Shown: in pieces, positions 1 through 7,985 of the stretch
Numbering within the stretch: the first letter of the stretch is position 1
How the letters are laid out: every line of letters starts with the position of its first letter
DNA from: Streptomyces avidinii
GTDB lineage: Bacteria; Actinomycetota; Actinomycetes; Streptomycetales; Streptomycetaceae
Reading direction: 5' to 3'
DNA length: 64,000 bases
Assembly (NCBI RefSeq): GCF_014650695.1
Contig: NZ_BMVL01000006.1
Coordinates: forward strand, 1 to 64,000
The notes under the pieces: generated by a model
What the model was told of the DNA's origin: nothing
What the model saw: only the letters and a program-made list of their open reading frames with translations
Databases searched by the model: none
Translations under genes and position numbers: made by a program

Positions 1-315
1 TCGCCGCCACCCTCTGCTGCTACAAACGGCTTCTCCGCCTCACCACATAGGACACGGTCTAAGAAGCCACGCCTCATCGGGCTCGTCCCGCTTCCGCCGC
101 CCACGACCGAATCCGCCGGTACCAGGATCCCGATCCGCCTCCACGGGGCGGGCGCGGGACGGCCACAGGCCCTCCCACCTCGGCCCCGGCACCACCACCG
201 CCACACGCCGGCCCTCAACACGCTCTCCAACAGGGGCCACACGGCGAGAGCCGCCCTGCACGCTTCGACCGCTACGACACGGGATGTGGGAGCCGCGGGC
301 CGAAATGCCCACTGC
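1..315. other. Gene-poor left edge
   Basis: No convincing complete gene is visible. An open frame on the plus strand enters from the left edge and ends at a TAG at 48-50; its tail (Leu, Cys and Tyr-Lys-Arg rich) could be the last residues of a transposase, but it is too short to assign. The rest has only open frames rich in Arg, Pro and Gly that look like shadows. Confidence 0.4.
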
Positions 316-543
316 TCAGGCGACCTCCCGGCGCTGGGGCGCCTTACGCATCTTCACCCCGACGACAACGAGCGCCAGCCCCACAGCGACGACGCCGAGG
401 TATGCCGTGGACGGAAGGTCGACAACCTTGTGCATCCAACCCCACTCCGTACCGAACAAGGCCTGCGAAACGAAACTGACAAACCCCTGAGCCCCTACGA
501 CGTAGCCGATGCTCTCGACGGTGTACCCGATGATTACTCGCAC
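316..543 (-). CDS. Small predicted membrane protein (75 aa)
   Basis: I do not recognise a family. The 75-residue product has one hydrophobic stretch near residues 8-30 and a stronger one near 46-65 (LGVVAVGLALVVVGV), followed by a basic tail (Lys-Met-Arg-Lys), so a two-pass inner-membrane peptide with a cytoplasmic C-terminus is likely. The GTG start at 543 has an AGGG purine run upstream. It lies just outside the left end of an insertion sequence and has no clear operon partner. Function is unknown; that it is a real gene is inferred from composition and the start region only. Confidence 0.55.
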   Translation of the reverse strand: MRVIIGYTVESIGYVVGAQGFVSFVSQALFGTEWGWMHKVVDLPSTAYLGVVAVGLALVVVGVKMRKAPQRREVA

Positions 544-770
544 GGATCAACCCTGTCCCAGCGGCACGGCAGAATCCTCCTCCACAGGGCCGAAAGCGCA
601 GTACTCCAAAAGATGCAGTCCCGTGCAGAGAACACCGGCATCCGCTGAAGACCCCGACGAAACGACCGCACCACTGTCGTGACCGTGCGTCCCGAGCCGG
701 GCGGTGCCCGAGGTAAATACATCGACAGCGCCCCTCAGTACCCGGCAAAGTGGCCGCCCGTGACGAGCAG

Positions 771-1659
771 TGAGCGTTTTCAGCGTGGCCACTGCTCGGG
801 TGACGCCGGTGAGGTCGAGGTAAGGGCCGCAACACACAAGGCCCCCGTGCCGTTGCGGGAGGTGTTCGAAGTCTCAACCCACCAGCACAGGAGCCCTGTT
901 GGTTCCCTGTCCTGCCGCACTCAACCTCCCTCACGCTCTGGTCGAGTGGGTCACGATGCTCGTCGTCACGCGCGAGGGTGACCGGCGGTGCAAGCTCCCG
1001 CCGCACCATCGTGCGCTCATCGCTCTGGTGTACCTGCGCCGCCACGACGCCCTCGCCCGCATCGCGGCCGGGCTCGGGATATCCGTCGGCACCGCCGCCC
1101 ACGCATACGTCGCCGCCGTCACCGGCCTGCTCGCCGATCTCGCTCCCGGCCTGCTCAAGACGCTGCGCGAGCACGATCCGGACTTCGTCCTGCTGAACGG
1201 GACCCTCACCGAGTGAGACCGCGTCGGCGACAGCCGAGCCGACTATTCCACCAAGCAGCGCCGGCACGGCGTGAACATCCAGGTCGTCACCGATCCCGTC
1301 GGCGAAGTGCTGTGGATCTCGCCCGCACTGCCGGGCCGCACCCACGACCTGACCGCAGCCCGCACCCACCGCATCATCCGGATCTGCGAGCGCCAGGGTG
1401 TCCCGATCCTCACCGACCGCGCCTACCACGGCGCCGGCCCATGGGTCACCACCGGACTCAAACGCCCACCCAGCGGTGAACTCACCCCCACCCAGCGCAC
1501 CGTCAACCGTGCCCTCGCCCAGGCCAGAGCTCCCGTCGAGCGCGGCATGGCGCGGCTGAAGTCCTGGCAGATCGTCCGCAGAGCCCGCATCAGCCCGAAC
1601 CGCATGACAGTCATCACCAAGGCCGTCCTCACCCTGGATAGGCGATGCTGAAACACTCA
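771..1659 (+). mobile_element. IS5-family insertion sequence, copy 1 (inactive)
   Basis: The ends carry imperfect inverted repeats: TGAGCGTTTTCAGC at 771 and its counterpart (GCTGAAACACTCA) ending at about 1659. The element is about 890 bp, a usual size for IS5 relatives, and holds one transposase frame broken by a stop codon. A second, shorter and inverted copy lies at 3098-3712. The two share long matches, including the leader with the motif GTGTTCGAAGTCTCAACCC. No target duplication could be called with confidence. Confidence 0.75.
899..1651 (+). pseudogene. IS5-type DDE transposase with in-frame TGA
   Basis: Two open pieces in the same reading frame (899-1216 and 1271-1651) are separated only by a TGA at 1214-1216, so the lesion is a nonsense change rather than a frameshift; the family usually reads Cys (TGC/TGT) at that point, in Thr-Glu-Cys-Asp-Arg-Val. 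The N-terminal part has a helix-turn-helix-like segment (LARIAAGLGISVGTAAHAY); the C-terminal part has the DDE-type stretch around LPGRTHDLTAARTHR and ILTDRAYHGAG. The element should not move by itself unless the stop is read through. Confidence 0.8.
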
Positions 1660-1663
1660 GTAT

Positions 1664-1845
1664 CCGGACTTGTCCGCCTCTGTCCGTGCAGGCGTCCGCC
1701 CCCGGTGTCCGAACTCTCTCCCGAACCACCGGCGGACGACTGCGGACCCCCGTGTCCCGACCCTCCCATCAGCACAGGCACTCACCTCGCGGGCGCGCCC
1801 CCACGCGCGTCCGCCCCTGCCCGGACACCCAGGCGGGCACGTCCG
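1664..1845. repeat. Cluster of GTCCG/CGGAC pentamers
   Basis: Ten copies of GTCCG or its complement occur in 180 bp, at 1665, 1672, 1682, 1694, 1707, 1733, 1743, 1809, 1822 and 1841. Less than one or two would be expected from base composition. The copies are in both orientations and irregularly spaced. No gene is supported here. The stretch lies between the IS right end and the terminator of the small gene at 1920-2060. Function unknown; a protein-binding array is one possibility. Confidence 0.45.
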
Positions 1846-1884
1846 GTGGCGTGTTGCCCAAGTGCGCACAGGGGCAAAGAAGGA

Positions 1885-1911
1885 CCCCCTCTGCCAACTC
1901 GGCAGAGGGGG
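1885..1911 (-). terminator. Hairpin terminator of the 46-aa peptide gene
   Basis: A perfect 11-bp stem (CCCCCTCTGCC paired with GGCAGAGGGGG) with a 5-nt loop lies 9 bp beyond the stop codon of the minus-strand gene at 1920-2060. There is no clear U-tract, as is usual in Streptomyces. Confidence 0.75.
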
Positions 1912-1919
1912 CCATGATG

Positions 1920-2060
1920 CTACTTCTGCGGCGGCTCCTGCCGGCGGCATTGCCACCGCTTCCAGGCGATAGCGACGCCGGCTCCTATTGCGCTGCCGAG
2001 GATCTGCGATGGCACGTTCGTGAGGAGCCCTTCGAGGGCGAGGTTCAGCAACTCGTACAT
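1920..2060 (-). CDS. 46-residue single-pass membrane peptide
   Basis: The peptide starts MYELLNLALEGLLTNVPSQI, continues into a glycine/alanine-rich hydrophobic segment (LGSAIGAGVAIAW) and ends in a basic tail (Lys-Arg-Trp, Arg-Arg), so an amphipathic N-terminus followed by one short membrane span is likely. The ATG at 2060 was chosen over a longer upstream start because a GGGGGAAG ribosome site lies directly before it. A strong hairpin follows the stop. It is divergent from the HTH-type gene at 2256. Similar tiny proteins occur in Streptomyces, but I cannot name a function. A type I toxin-like peptide is possible from size and topology alone. Confidence 0.65.
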   Translation of the reverse strand: MYELLNLALEGLLTNVPSQILGSAIGAGVAIAWKRWQCRRQEPPQK

Positions 2061-2255
2061 GTCAACTTCCCCCAAGTCGTGGTGACTTGCTCTGTGAGAC
2101 CAGGGTGCACGAGGCTGTGACCTGCTAGGACGCATGGAGACGGACAGCTACGGATTCCCACGAACCCGAACGTAGTACGAAGCAATCCGACGGCTGCGTA
2201 CGAGGTGAGATGCTGGTGGACGGTTCTGGACGGTTCTGGACGCAGGGGGCATGCT

Positions 2256-3086
2256 ATGGGGAAGCCGGGTCTGTTCAAGAGGCCGGAGTTGCCAGAGGGG
2301 TCGCTGAAGGCTCTGAACGATGCGCTGCACACACTCCACCTCTGGGCGGGGCGGCCGTCTCTGAGTGTGATGCTCCAGGCCATGGATGCGTCGACACGGG
2401 CCTCGCGAAGCACACTCCATGCCGCGTTCACCAGCCCGGTACTGCCGAGCCGGGACGTCTTGGACTCGCTTGTTGAGGTCTTGGGTGCGCGTGCCCGCAG
2501 AACCACTCCAGAGGAGCAGATCGATCGATTCGATGCCCTGTGGCAGGCGGCGGCGGTGGACGAAATCGCCGAACTCGTCGCAGACGTGCCGTCGCTCCCC
2601 GTGGAGCTTCAGGAGTCCGTAGCGGAGGCTGTGCGGGGCGGGCTTGAGTATTGGAAGTTGCCAGGAATGTTGCCTGAGGAGCTCATCGTGCCCACACAAC
2701 CCACCGTGCGGCCTGAGCATGGAAGTGAGTCGCGCGACCTCCGAAATCACCTTTGGGCATCGAGCCCCGACACCGTCGCTGACGTTCTCGTCCTCTTGAG
2801 GAACATTCGGGCGAGCGAGCAGGACGAGCCGCGAACGGGTGGGGAATTGGTGCTGGCCAAACTGATGCTGGATCAGGGCCTCTTGAAGGACTTCTCCGGG
2901 ATCATGGAGAACTTCCGAGACCAGCGCGAGTCTCTCGCCACGATCCGCTTGGATCCCTCCGCCGTCGGGGGTGCGGAGACCGTAGACCAAGACGATCAGG
3001 CTCTCCATGCATACCACGTCTCGCCATGGGAGCGCGATGTTATGCCCCCAGGCCAAGCCGGCCACGGAGGACATCCGCTCGCTTGA
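2256..3086 (+). CDS. HTH-type cytosolic protein, C-terminus cut by IS remnant
   Basis: The N-terminal 80 residues resemble the XRE-like DNA-binding head of large Streptomyces HTH/STAND or TPR proteins: a Leu-rich helix, then STLHAAFTSPVLPSRDVLDSL, a recognition-helix pattern. A helical region rich in Glu/Leu follows. The ATG at 2256 (MGKPGLFKRPEL) was preferred to frames opening further upstream. The last 30 or so residues look unlike the rest (Pro/Gly/His rich) and run into IS-derived DNA near 3086-3100, so the native C-terminus, possibly an effector or TPR part, is missing. The surviving protein may be non-functional. Confidence 0.6.
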   Translation: MGKPGLFKRPELPEGSLKALNDALHTLHLWAGRPSLSVMLQAMDASTRASRSTLHAAFTSPVLPSRDVLDSLVEVLGARARRTTPEEQIDRFDALWQAAAVDEIAELVADVPSLPVELQESVAEAVRGGLEYWKLPGMLPEELIVPTQPTVRPEHGSESRDLRNHLWASSPDTVADVLVLLRNIRASEQDEPRTGGELVLAKLMLDQGLLKDFSGIMENFRDQRESLATIRLDPSAVGGAETVDQDDQALHAYHVSPWERDVMPPGQAGHGGHPLA

Positions 3087-3097
3087 TGCCCAGGGCC

Positions 3098-3712
3098 CCT
3101 CCATCGCAGATCCCGATGATGCAATGCGTGCGGGCGGCGGTCAGCTCGTGGGCCCGGCTCGGGAGTTCCAGTGAGACCCGCAACACGTGCCCGCCCGGGT
3201 CGGTGACGACCTGGACGCTCACGCCGTGCCGGCGGTGCTTGACTGAGTAGTCGGCGCGGCTGTCGCCGACGCGGTCACGCTCAGCGCGGGTCCCCTGCAG
3301 CAGCACAAACTTCGGTTCGCTCTCGCGTAAAAACCTTCAGCAGACCCGGCGCCTGGGCGGCAAGGAGGTCGACCACGGCTGTTGTACTCGCGGGCAGCTC
3401 CCACCGAGATACCCAACCCCCGCCGAGATCCATACGAGGATGTCGTGCGTGTGCGGATACGCCAGGGCAACCAACGCACGCTGGTGCGGGGGGCAACGGC
3501 GGTCGCCTTCGCGGGTGACGATGAGTATCGTGACCCGCTCGACGAGGGCGTGCGGCAGGTTAGTGCGGCAGGAAATGAGAGCAACAGGGCTCCTGTGCCG
3601 GTGGGTTGAGACTTCGAACACCTCCCTCAACGGCACGGGAGCCGCTGGTGTTGCGGCCCTCCCGCCCGGCCAGAGACGTCACCCGATGGGTGGCCTGCCT
3701 GAAAGGGCTCAG
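3098..3712 (-). mobile_element. Decayed, 3'-truncated IS5-type element, copy 2
   Basis: The reverse complement aligns with copy 1 from its left inverted repeat (TGAGCCCTTTCAG at 3712 reading left) through the shared leader motif and about half of the transposase, to the TRTHCIIGICD-like segment near 3100. Several indels break the frame: pieces at 3337-3636, 3219-3584 and 3040-3306 are in different frames. The right third of the element is gone. Its orientation is opposite to copy 1, so the pair brackets 1660-3097 like a composite transposon. Its outer end touches the methyltransferase coding region. Confidence 0.75.
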
Positions 3713-4442
3713 TGAGCTGTGGACCCGTGCGACCGCCGAGCGCTACGACGCCGAGGAGACCGAGTCGTCCTCGGCCGCCGTTCTCGGACCGACTCTCGCC
3801 TTCCTCGCCGAGCTCGCCGGGGACGGCCGGGCGCTGGAGTTCGCCATCGGGACCGGACGAGTGGGCGTCCCGCTCCGGGAACGCGGCGTGCCGGTAGTGG
3901 GCATCGAGCTGTCCGAGCACATGGCAGCGGTGCTGCGGCGCAAGATCGACGGGGACACGCTCCCGGTGGTCATCGGGGACATGGCCACCACGGTCGTTCC
4001 CGGCGGGTTCACCCTGGTCTATCTCGTCCACAACACCATCACGAACCTGCTCACGCAGGACGAGCAGGTCGACTGCTTCCGCAACGCCGCACGTCATCTG
4101 GAACCCGGCGGCCGATTCGTGATCGAGCTGGGCGTGCCGCCGCTGCGGTTCCTGCCGCCCGGCCGGGTCGCCGTGCCGTTCGATGTCTCTGAGCAGCATC
4201 TCGGCTTCGACACCTTCGACCTCGTCGAGCAGATCCTCGTCTCGCACCACTTCACCCGCGACGGCGACGACGGCGACTATCGCCGTGACAACTCCCGGCA
4301 CCGCTACGCCTGGCCGGCAGAGCTCGATCTGATGGCACGGATCGCCGGGCTCGAGAGGGAACGTCGCGTCGCGGACTGGGACGGGTCGCCGTTCACCCAG
4401 GACTCCACGAAGCACATCTCCGTGTGGCGCAAGCCAGCCTGA
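3690..4442 (+). CDS. Class I SAM-dependent methyltransferase, start altered by IS
   Basis: The product carries a class I methyltransferase fold: a SAM-binding segment ALEFAIGTGRVGVPLRERG (motif I), the acidic GIELSE after strand 2, the VIGDM segment and the LVYLVHNTITNLL post-I region. The substrate cannot be told. Recognisable homology begins at SELWTRATAERYD (about 3711), exactly where the inverted repeat of IS copy 2 ends, so the native start codon seems to have been lost or replaced. A GTG at 3690, inside IS sequence, is the first usable in-frame start and adds seven foreign residues; there is no strong ribosome site. It may be expressed from IS-borne signals or be silent. Confidence 0.75.
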   Translation: MACLKGLSELWTRATAERYDAEETESSSAAVLGPTLAFLAELAGDGRALEFAIGTGRVGVPLRERGVPVVGIELSEHMAAVLRRKIDGDTLPVVIGDMATTVVPGGFTLVYLVHNTITNLLTQDEQVDCFRNAARHLEPGGRFVIELGVPPLRFLPPGRVAVPFDVSEQHLGFDTFDLVEQILVSHHFTRDGDDGDYRRDNSRHRYAWPAELDLMARIAGLERERRVADWDGSPFTQDSTKHISVWRKPA

Positions 4443-4703
4443 GGTCGGCCACCGGGCCGTCAAGCCAAGCCGTGCCTGTCTTGCACCTCCTGGTTCCGCG
4501 TCGCCCGCCCCCATGTCGTACGCGAGGCCGGCGCCGGGCCGCGGCCGGGGCCGGCCCGGAGGCAACGGGGGCATACCGGCACGAAGCCCGGGGGGCATCG
4601 GTCGCGGCCGTCGCTGCGGGGCGGGGTGGGGGTAGCGCCCGCGCCGAGGACTCGTAGGATGATCGCTCGATCGTTGCATTCGCAGATTGTTACGGGGGCT
4701 CGG

Positions 4704-5156
4704 GTGAGCATGACGTCCTTCGACGCGGAGTGGGCAGGCCTCAAACAGGGCACCGCGGCCGGTACTGAGATGCGGCTGGCGAGTGCCGCACCCGACTCCG
4801 GTGGCGGTGGCGGTGGTGAGGACCTCAAGTCCGACATGGCGGTCTGGAAGAAGGGCAGCGAGGACGTCGGCGAGCTGGTGACCGCCATCAAGAAGGCGCT
4901 CACCGACTTCGAGACCGGCCAGAAGGGCGCCGCCGTCACCGGTGTGGAAAGCGCCACCGCCCAGGCCGAGCTGTACACGTCGTGGAAGACGTACCTCGAC
5001 TCTCTCGTCGGCAAATGCACCACTTTGCAGGGGCCGATGATCTCGGCAGGCAAGGGGCAGGTCGCCAACGACGAAACCATGCGCGGTGAGTTCGCGCGCA
5101 TGAGCGACACGTACAAGGACACGCCCGCCACCGGCGGCAACAACGGGGGCCGGTGA
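4704..5156 (+). CDS. WXG100-like small helical protein (possible ESX cargo)
   Basis: About 150 residues, mostly helical, with a Gly-rich hinge (SGGGGGGED) and a second half patterned like WXG100/ESAT-6 relatives: TSWKTYLDSLVGKC and a low-complexity Gly/Asn tail. Such proteins are type VII (ESX) secretion substrates or partners. The GTG at 4704 lies 5 bp after a GGGGG run; an ATG two codons later (4710) is the alternative. The next gene starts within 10 bp, so the two are co-transcribed and probably form a secreted pair. Assignment to the WXG family is from pattern, not a full match. Confidence 0.7.
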   Translation: MSMTSFDAEWAGLKQGTAAGTEMRLASAAPDSGGGGGGEDLKSDMAVWKKGSEDVGELVTAIKKALTDFETGQKGAAVTGVESATAQAELYTSWKTYLDSLVGKCTTLQGPMISAGKGQVANDETMRGEFARMSDTYKDTPATGGNNGGR

Positions 5157-5164
5157 GAGCAGGC

Positions 5165-7021
5165 ATGGACTACGCAACGCTGAAAGCACTCAAGCCCTCC
5201 GAGTTCACCGAGGCGGCCGACGGATACCAGTCGGTCAGCGCGATGGCCGACCACGCCTACGGCAGCGCCGAGGGCCAGATCACCGCCCGGCTGCGTACCG
5301 GGCTCAGCGGGGCAGCGGTGAACGAGGCCCTGGTCCAACTTCGGGGACTGGCCCAGAACTTCCACTACACGCAGGTCGAGTGCGGGCTCGCCGCGACCTC
5401 CCTCAACGCGCTCGCCGCCTCCTTCACCGAGGCGAAACGGAAACTGGACGCGGCCGTCAGCGATGCCGAGGCCCAGAAATTCTCCGTCGGCGCCGACGGC
5501 TCCGTCAGCTATCCGCCCGGCGGCACCGAGAAGGACGGCAAACTCCCCGACGGCGGCACGGTCACCGGCAGCGCCAAGGGCAAACCGTCCGGGAACGTCA
5601 TCGACCCCACCAAGGACGCCAACGACCTCTCCGCCGCCCTGGAACGCCAGGCCGCGAACATCCACCCCAACCCGAACTTCGGGAAGGCCGTCGAGATAGC
5701 CAACCGGATCGCCCAGGCGGTCGCCGAGGCCACCGAAGCCGACACCCAGTGGGCGCCCCGCCTGCGCAAGCTCAAGGCCGACGACGACCTGACCGTCTCC
5801 GACTCCGACTGGGCCGACGTCCAGGCCGACACCGGCGAGGTGCGTGCGGGAGCCAAGGACTACCTCGATCACATCAAGCCCCCGCCGCCCAAGGGCAGCG
5901 ACCCCAAGGCGAACGCCGACTGGTGGAAGGGCCTGTCCCCCGACGAGCAGTCGGCGTACCTGTCGCTGAACGGGGCGCAGGTCGGCGCGATGGACGGGCT
6001 GCCCTCCGTGGTCCGTGACGAGGCCAACCGCACCGTGCTGGCCGAGAAGCACGGCGAGTTCCAGCTACGGCTGAACGCGATACCCCCGCAGCCGCAGAAG
6101 TACGTTCCCTCCGGGCGGGACTACCCGGCGGTGGTCCTCAACCCCGCCTGGTCGGAATGGGACAAGAAGTACGCCAAGGACAAGGAATTCCTCGACAAGA
6201 ACCTCAAGGGCATGAACGCCATCCAGGACCGGTTCAACGCGACCGGCAAGGAAGGCCTGCCCGAGGCCTACCTCCTCGGCTTCGACACCGGCGGCGGCGG
6301 CCGGGCCATCGTCGCCAACGGCAACCCCGACTCCGCCGACCACACCGCGGTCTTCGTCCCCGGCACTTACACCGACATCACCAAGTCCGAGGACTACATC
6401 CACCACATGAGCGAACTGTGGAAGGAGACCCACGCCAAGGCCCCCGGCCAGGACGTGTCCACCATCACCTGGATCGGATACGACGCCCCGCAGAGCATCG
6501 TCCCCGAAGCGATGAAGAAGCACTATGCAGAGACCGCCGCCCCTGACCTCAACCGCTTCATGCAGGGCCTGGAGAACCTCCAGGGCGGCGACGAGAAGAG
6601 CCACACCACGATCATCGGCCACAGCTACGGCAGCACCGTCCTGGGCGCCGCCTCCAACGCCGGCGACCTGCGCGCCGACGACATGATCGCGGTCGGCAGC
6701 CCCGGCATGCTCGTCGAACACGCCAAAGACCTCGACGCGGGCGAGGGCCACGTATGGTCCCAGGCCGCCTCCACCCTCGACGACCAGGTGCCCCTCGGCG
6801 GGAAGGTCGCTGGTCTCGGCGGCCCCACCGACTGGTGGGAGGACATGCTGCCGTTCGGCACAGTATGGGGATCGAACGTACCCTCCGACGAAGCCTTCGG
6901 AGCGAATATCATGGCAAACGACGCCGACAGCCACACCGACTACTGGAGAGACCACTCCTTGAGCATCGAAAACCAGGCGAACGTGGTCGCCGGCCGCTAC
7001 GACAAGGTCCAGCGTGGCTGA
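5165..7021 (+). CDS. DUF1023-type alpha/beta hydrolase with helical N-terminus
   Basis: A 618-residue protein. The N-terminal 250 residues are helical and WXG-like (ARLRTGLSGAAVNEALVQLR), as in type VII secreted proteins. The C-terminal 300 residues are an alpha/beta hydrolase of the DUF1023 group, with HTAVFVPGTYTD before the nucleophile elbow TTIIGHSYGSTVLGA (serine in G-H-S-Y-G) and a late His in MANDADSHTDYW. No signal peptide is seen, in keeping with ESX export. The ATG at 5165 follows a GAGAGCAGG purine stretch. The gene ends 8 bp inside the following lipoprotein gene, so translation is coupled. Likely substrate is a lipid or ester; unknown. Confidence 0.82.
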   Translation: MDYATLKALKPSEFTEAADGYQSVSAMADHAYGSAEGQITARLRTGLSGAAVNEALVQLRGLAQNFHYTQVECGLAATSLNALAASFTEAKRKLDAAVSDAEAQKFSVGADGSVSYPPGGTEKDGKLPDGGTVTGSAKGKPSGNVIDPTKDANDLSAALERQAANIHPNPNFGKAVEIANRIAQAVAEATEADTQWAPRLRKLKADDDLTVSDSDWADVQADTGEVRAGAKDYLDHIKPPPPKGSDPKANADWWKGLSPDEQSAYLSLNGAQVGAMDGLPSVVRDEANRTVLAEKHGEFQLRLNAIPPQPQKYVPSGRDYPAVVLNPAWSEWDKKYAKDKEFLDKNLKGMNAIQDRFNATGKEGLPEAYLLGFDTGGGGRAIVANGNPDSADHTAVFVPGTYTDITKSEDYIHHMSELWKETHAKAPGQDVSTITWIGYDAPQSIVPEAMKKHYAETAAPDLNRFMQGLENLQGGDEKSHTTIIGHSYGSTVLGAASNAGDLRADDMIAVGSPGMLVEHAKDLDAGEGHVWSQAASTLDDQVPLGGKVAGLGGPTDWWEDMLPFGTVWGSNVPSDEAFGANIMANDADSHTDYWRDHSLSIENQANVVAGRYDKVQRG

Positions 7022-7586
7022 GATCAGGGCAACCGGCCGCACCCGCCGAACCACCAAAACGATCAGGGCCACCGCACTCGCCGTCGCCCTCACCGGCCTG
7101 CTGTCCACACTGTCTGTGGGGTGTTCGAACGTGAAAGAACTCAACTACACACCGGCACGGATGGACCCCGAGCCGGCCCGCACCAAGACCAAGCAGGTCT
7201 CCAGCAGCCTTCTCGAAATGACCGGCGTCAAGGGCAAGGTGACCGAACCCGGCCCGAGCGTCACCCGCTGCCGCGAATACGGCGACGATCTGTTCTCCAT
7301 GTCACACCCCTGGTCGGTCTACGAAATCACCGACGAACAAGTCGACACCGGCATCACCAACCTGCGCAAAGCGCTCAACGAAAACGGCTGGAAGATCACC
7401 AAGGACGGCAAGGCCAAGAGCCAGGCACAGGATCCCGAGATCTATGCCGAAAACGATGCCGAGCAATTCGCCCTCCACGTCACCGGCAGCAAGAAGTCTG
7501 CCACCGGCAACCCCATGATCCTCTTCAAAGTCGTCTCGAAGTGCTTCAAAGCGGAGTCCGCGAAGTCCCTCGACGGCGAATACTGA
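7014..7586 (+). CDS. Lipoprotein, third gene of the ESX-like operon
   Basis: Begins with a basic stretch and a hydrophobic segment ending in a lipobox (LSTLSVGC, Cys at about residue 37), so the mature protein is anchored to the outer face of the membrane. The remainder, about 150 residues, is polar with conserved-looking SHPWSVYEITDEQVDTGI and one pair of cysteines (Cys in TRCREYG and SKCFKAE). The GTG start overlaps the end of the hydrolase gene by 8 bp. Placement after a secreted hydrolase suggests it acts as a surface partner, chaperone or immunity lipoprotein; that is inference. Confidence 0.8.
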   Translation: MAEIRATGRTRRTTKTIRATALAVALTGLLSTLSVGCSNVKELNYTPARMDPEPARTKTKQVSSSLLEMTGVKGKVTEPGPSVTRCREYGDDLFSMSHPWSVYEITDEQVDTGITNLRKALNENGWKITKDGKAKSQAQDPEIYAENDAEQFALHVTGSKKSATGNPMILFKVVSKCFKAESAKSLDGEY

Positions 7587-7597
7587 AACGGCGCGGT

Positions 7598-7899
7598 CCG
7601 CCGGATCCATTCCGACGGGTGCTTCGAACGAGCCGGGCAGGGTCCGGATCGCGATCGGCCGGTGATGGTGCACCGCGTCGGCCACGGGGAGGAGGATTGC
7701 GGGTTCCGGGGCTGCGGCCGCCCTGCCGGGCGGCTCCGTGAAGGCGAGCGAGCCGAGCACCGTCGAGTCTGTGGCGCAGCCGCTCGGGCAGCACACGCCG
7801 GACCTTGGCCGCCGCCGTCTCACTCGCCGTGTCCGTGGTCGCCGTCAGGCCCGATCGCCGACCGGTGACCAGGCCGAGCAGCACGGCGAGTGCTTCGTC
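7598..7899 (-). pseudogene. WYL-domain (YafY-type) regulator remnant, frameshifted
   Basis: Two adjacent minus-strand frames give successive parts of one family. The piece DEALAVLLGLVTGRRSGL to LPERLRHRLD (about 7899-7765) matches the middle of DeoR-HTH/WYL regulators, and the piece VLGSLAFTEPPG to ADAVHHHRPIAIR (about 7765-7620) matches the start of the WYL domain. They join only through a frameshift near 7765-7775. The HTH head and most of the WYL domain are missing. Family recall is my basis; a profile search against WYL regulators would settle it. Confidence 0.7.
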
Positions 7900-7985
7900 G
7901 TCTTTCCTGGACGACTTCGTCAACGAGCCCACCACTATGCCCCGGGGCAACCGGTCACGCCGGCCGCCGGAGTGAGTGCTTCGGG

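Noticed and set aside
3..50. Plus-strand frame ending in a TAG, possible transposase C-terminus
   Set aside because: Only 15 residues visible; no motif to assign.
5509..5856. Long minus-strand frames opposite the DUF1023 gene
   Set aside because: Arg/Ala/Ser-rich shadows of a well-supported gene.
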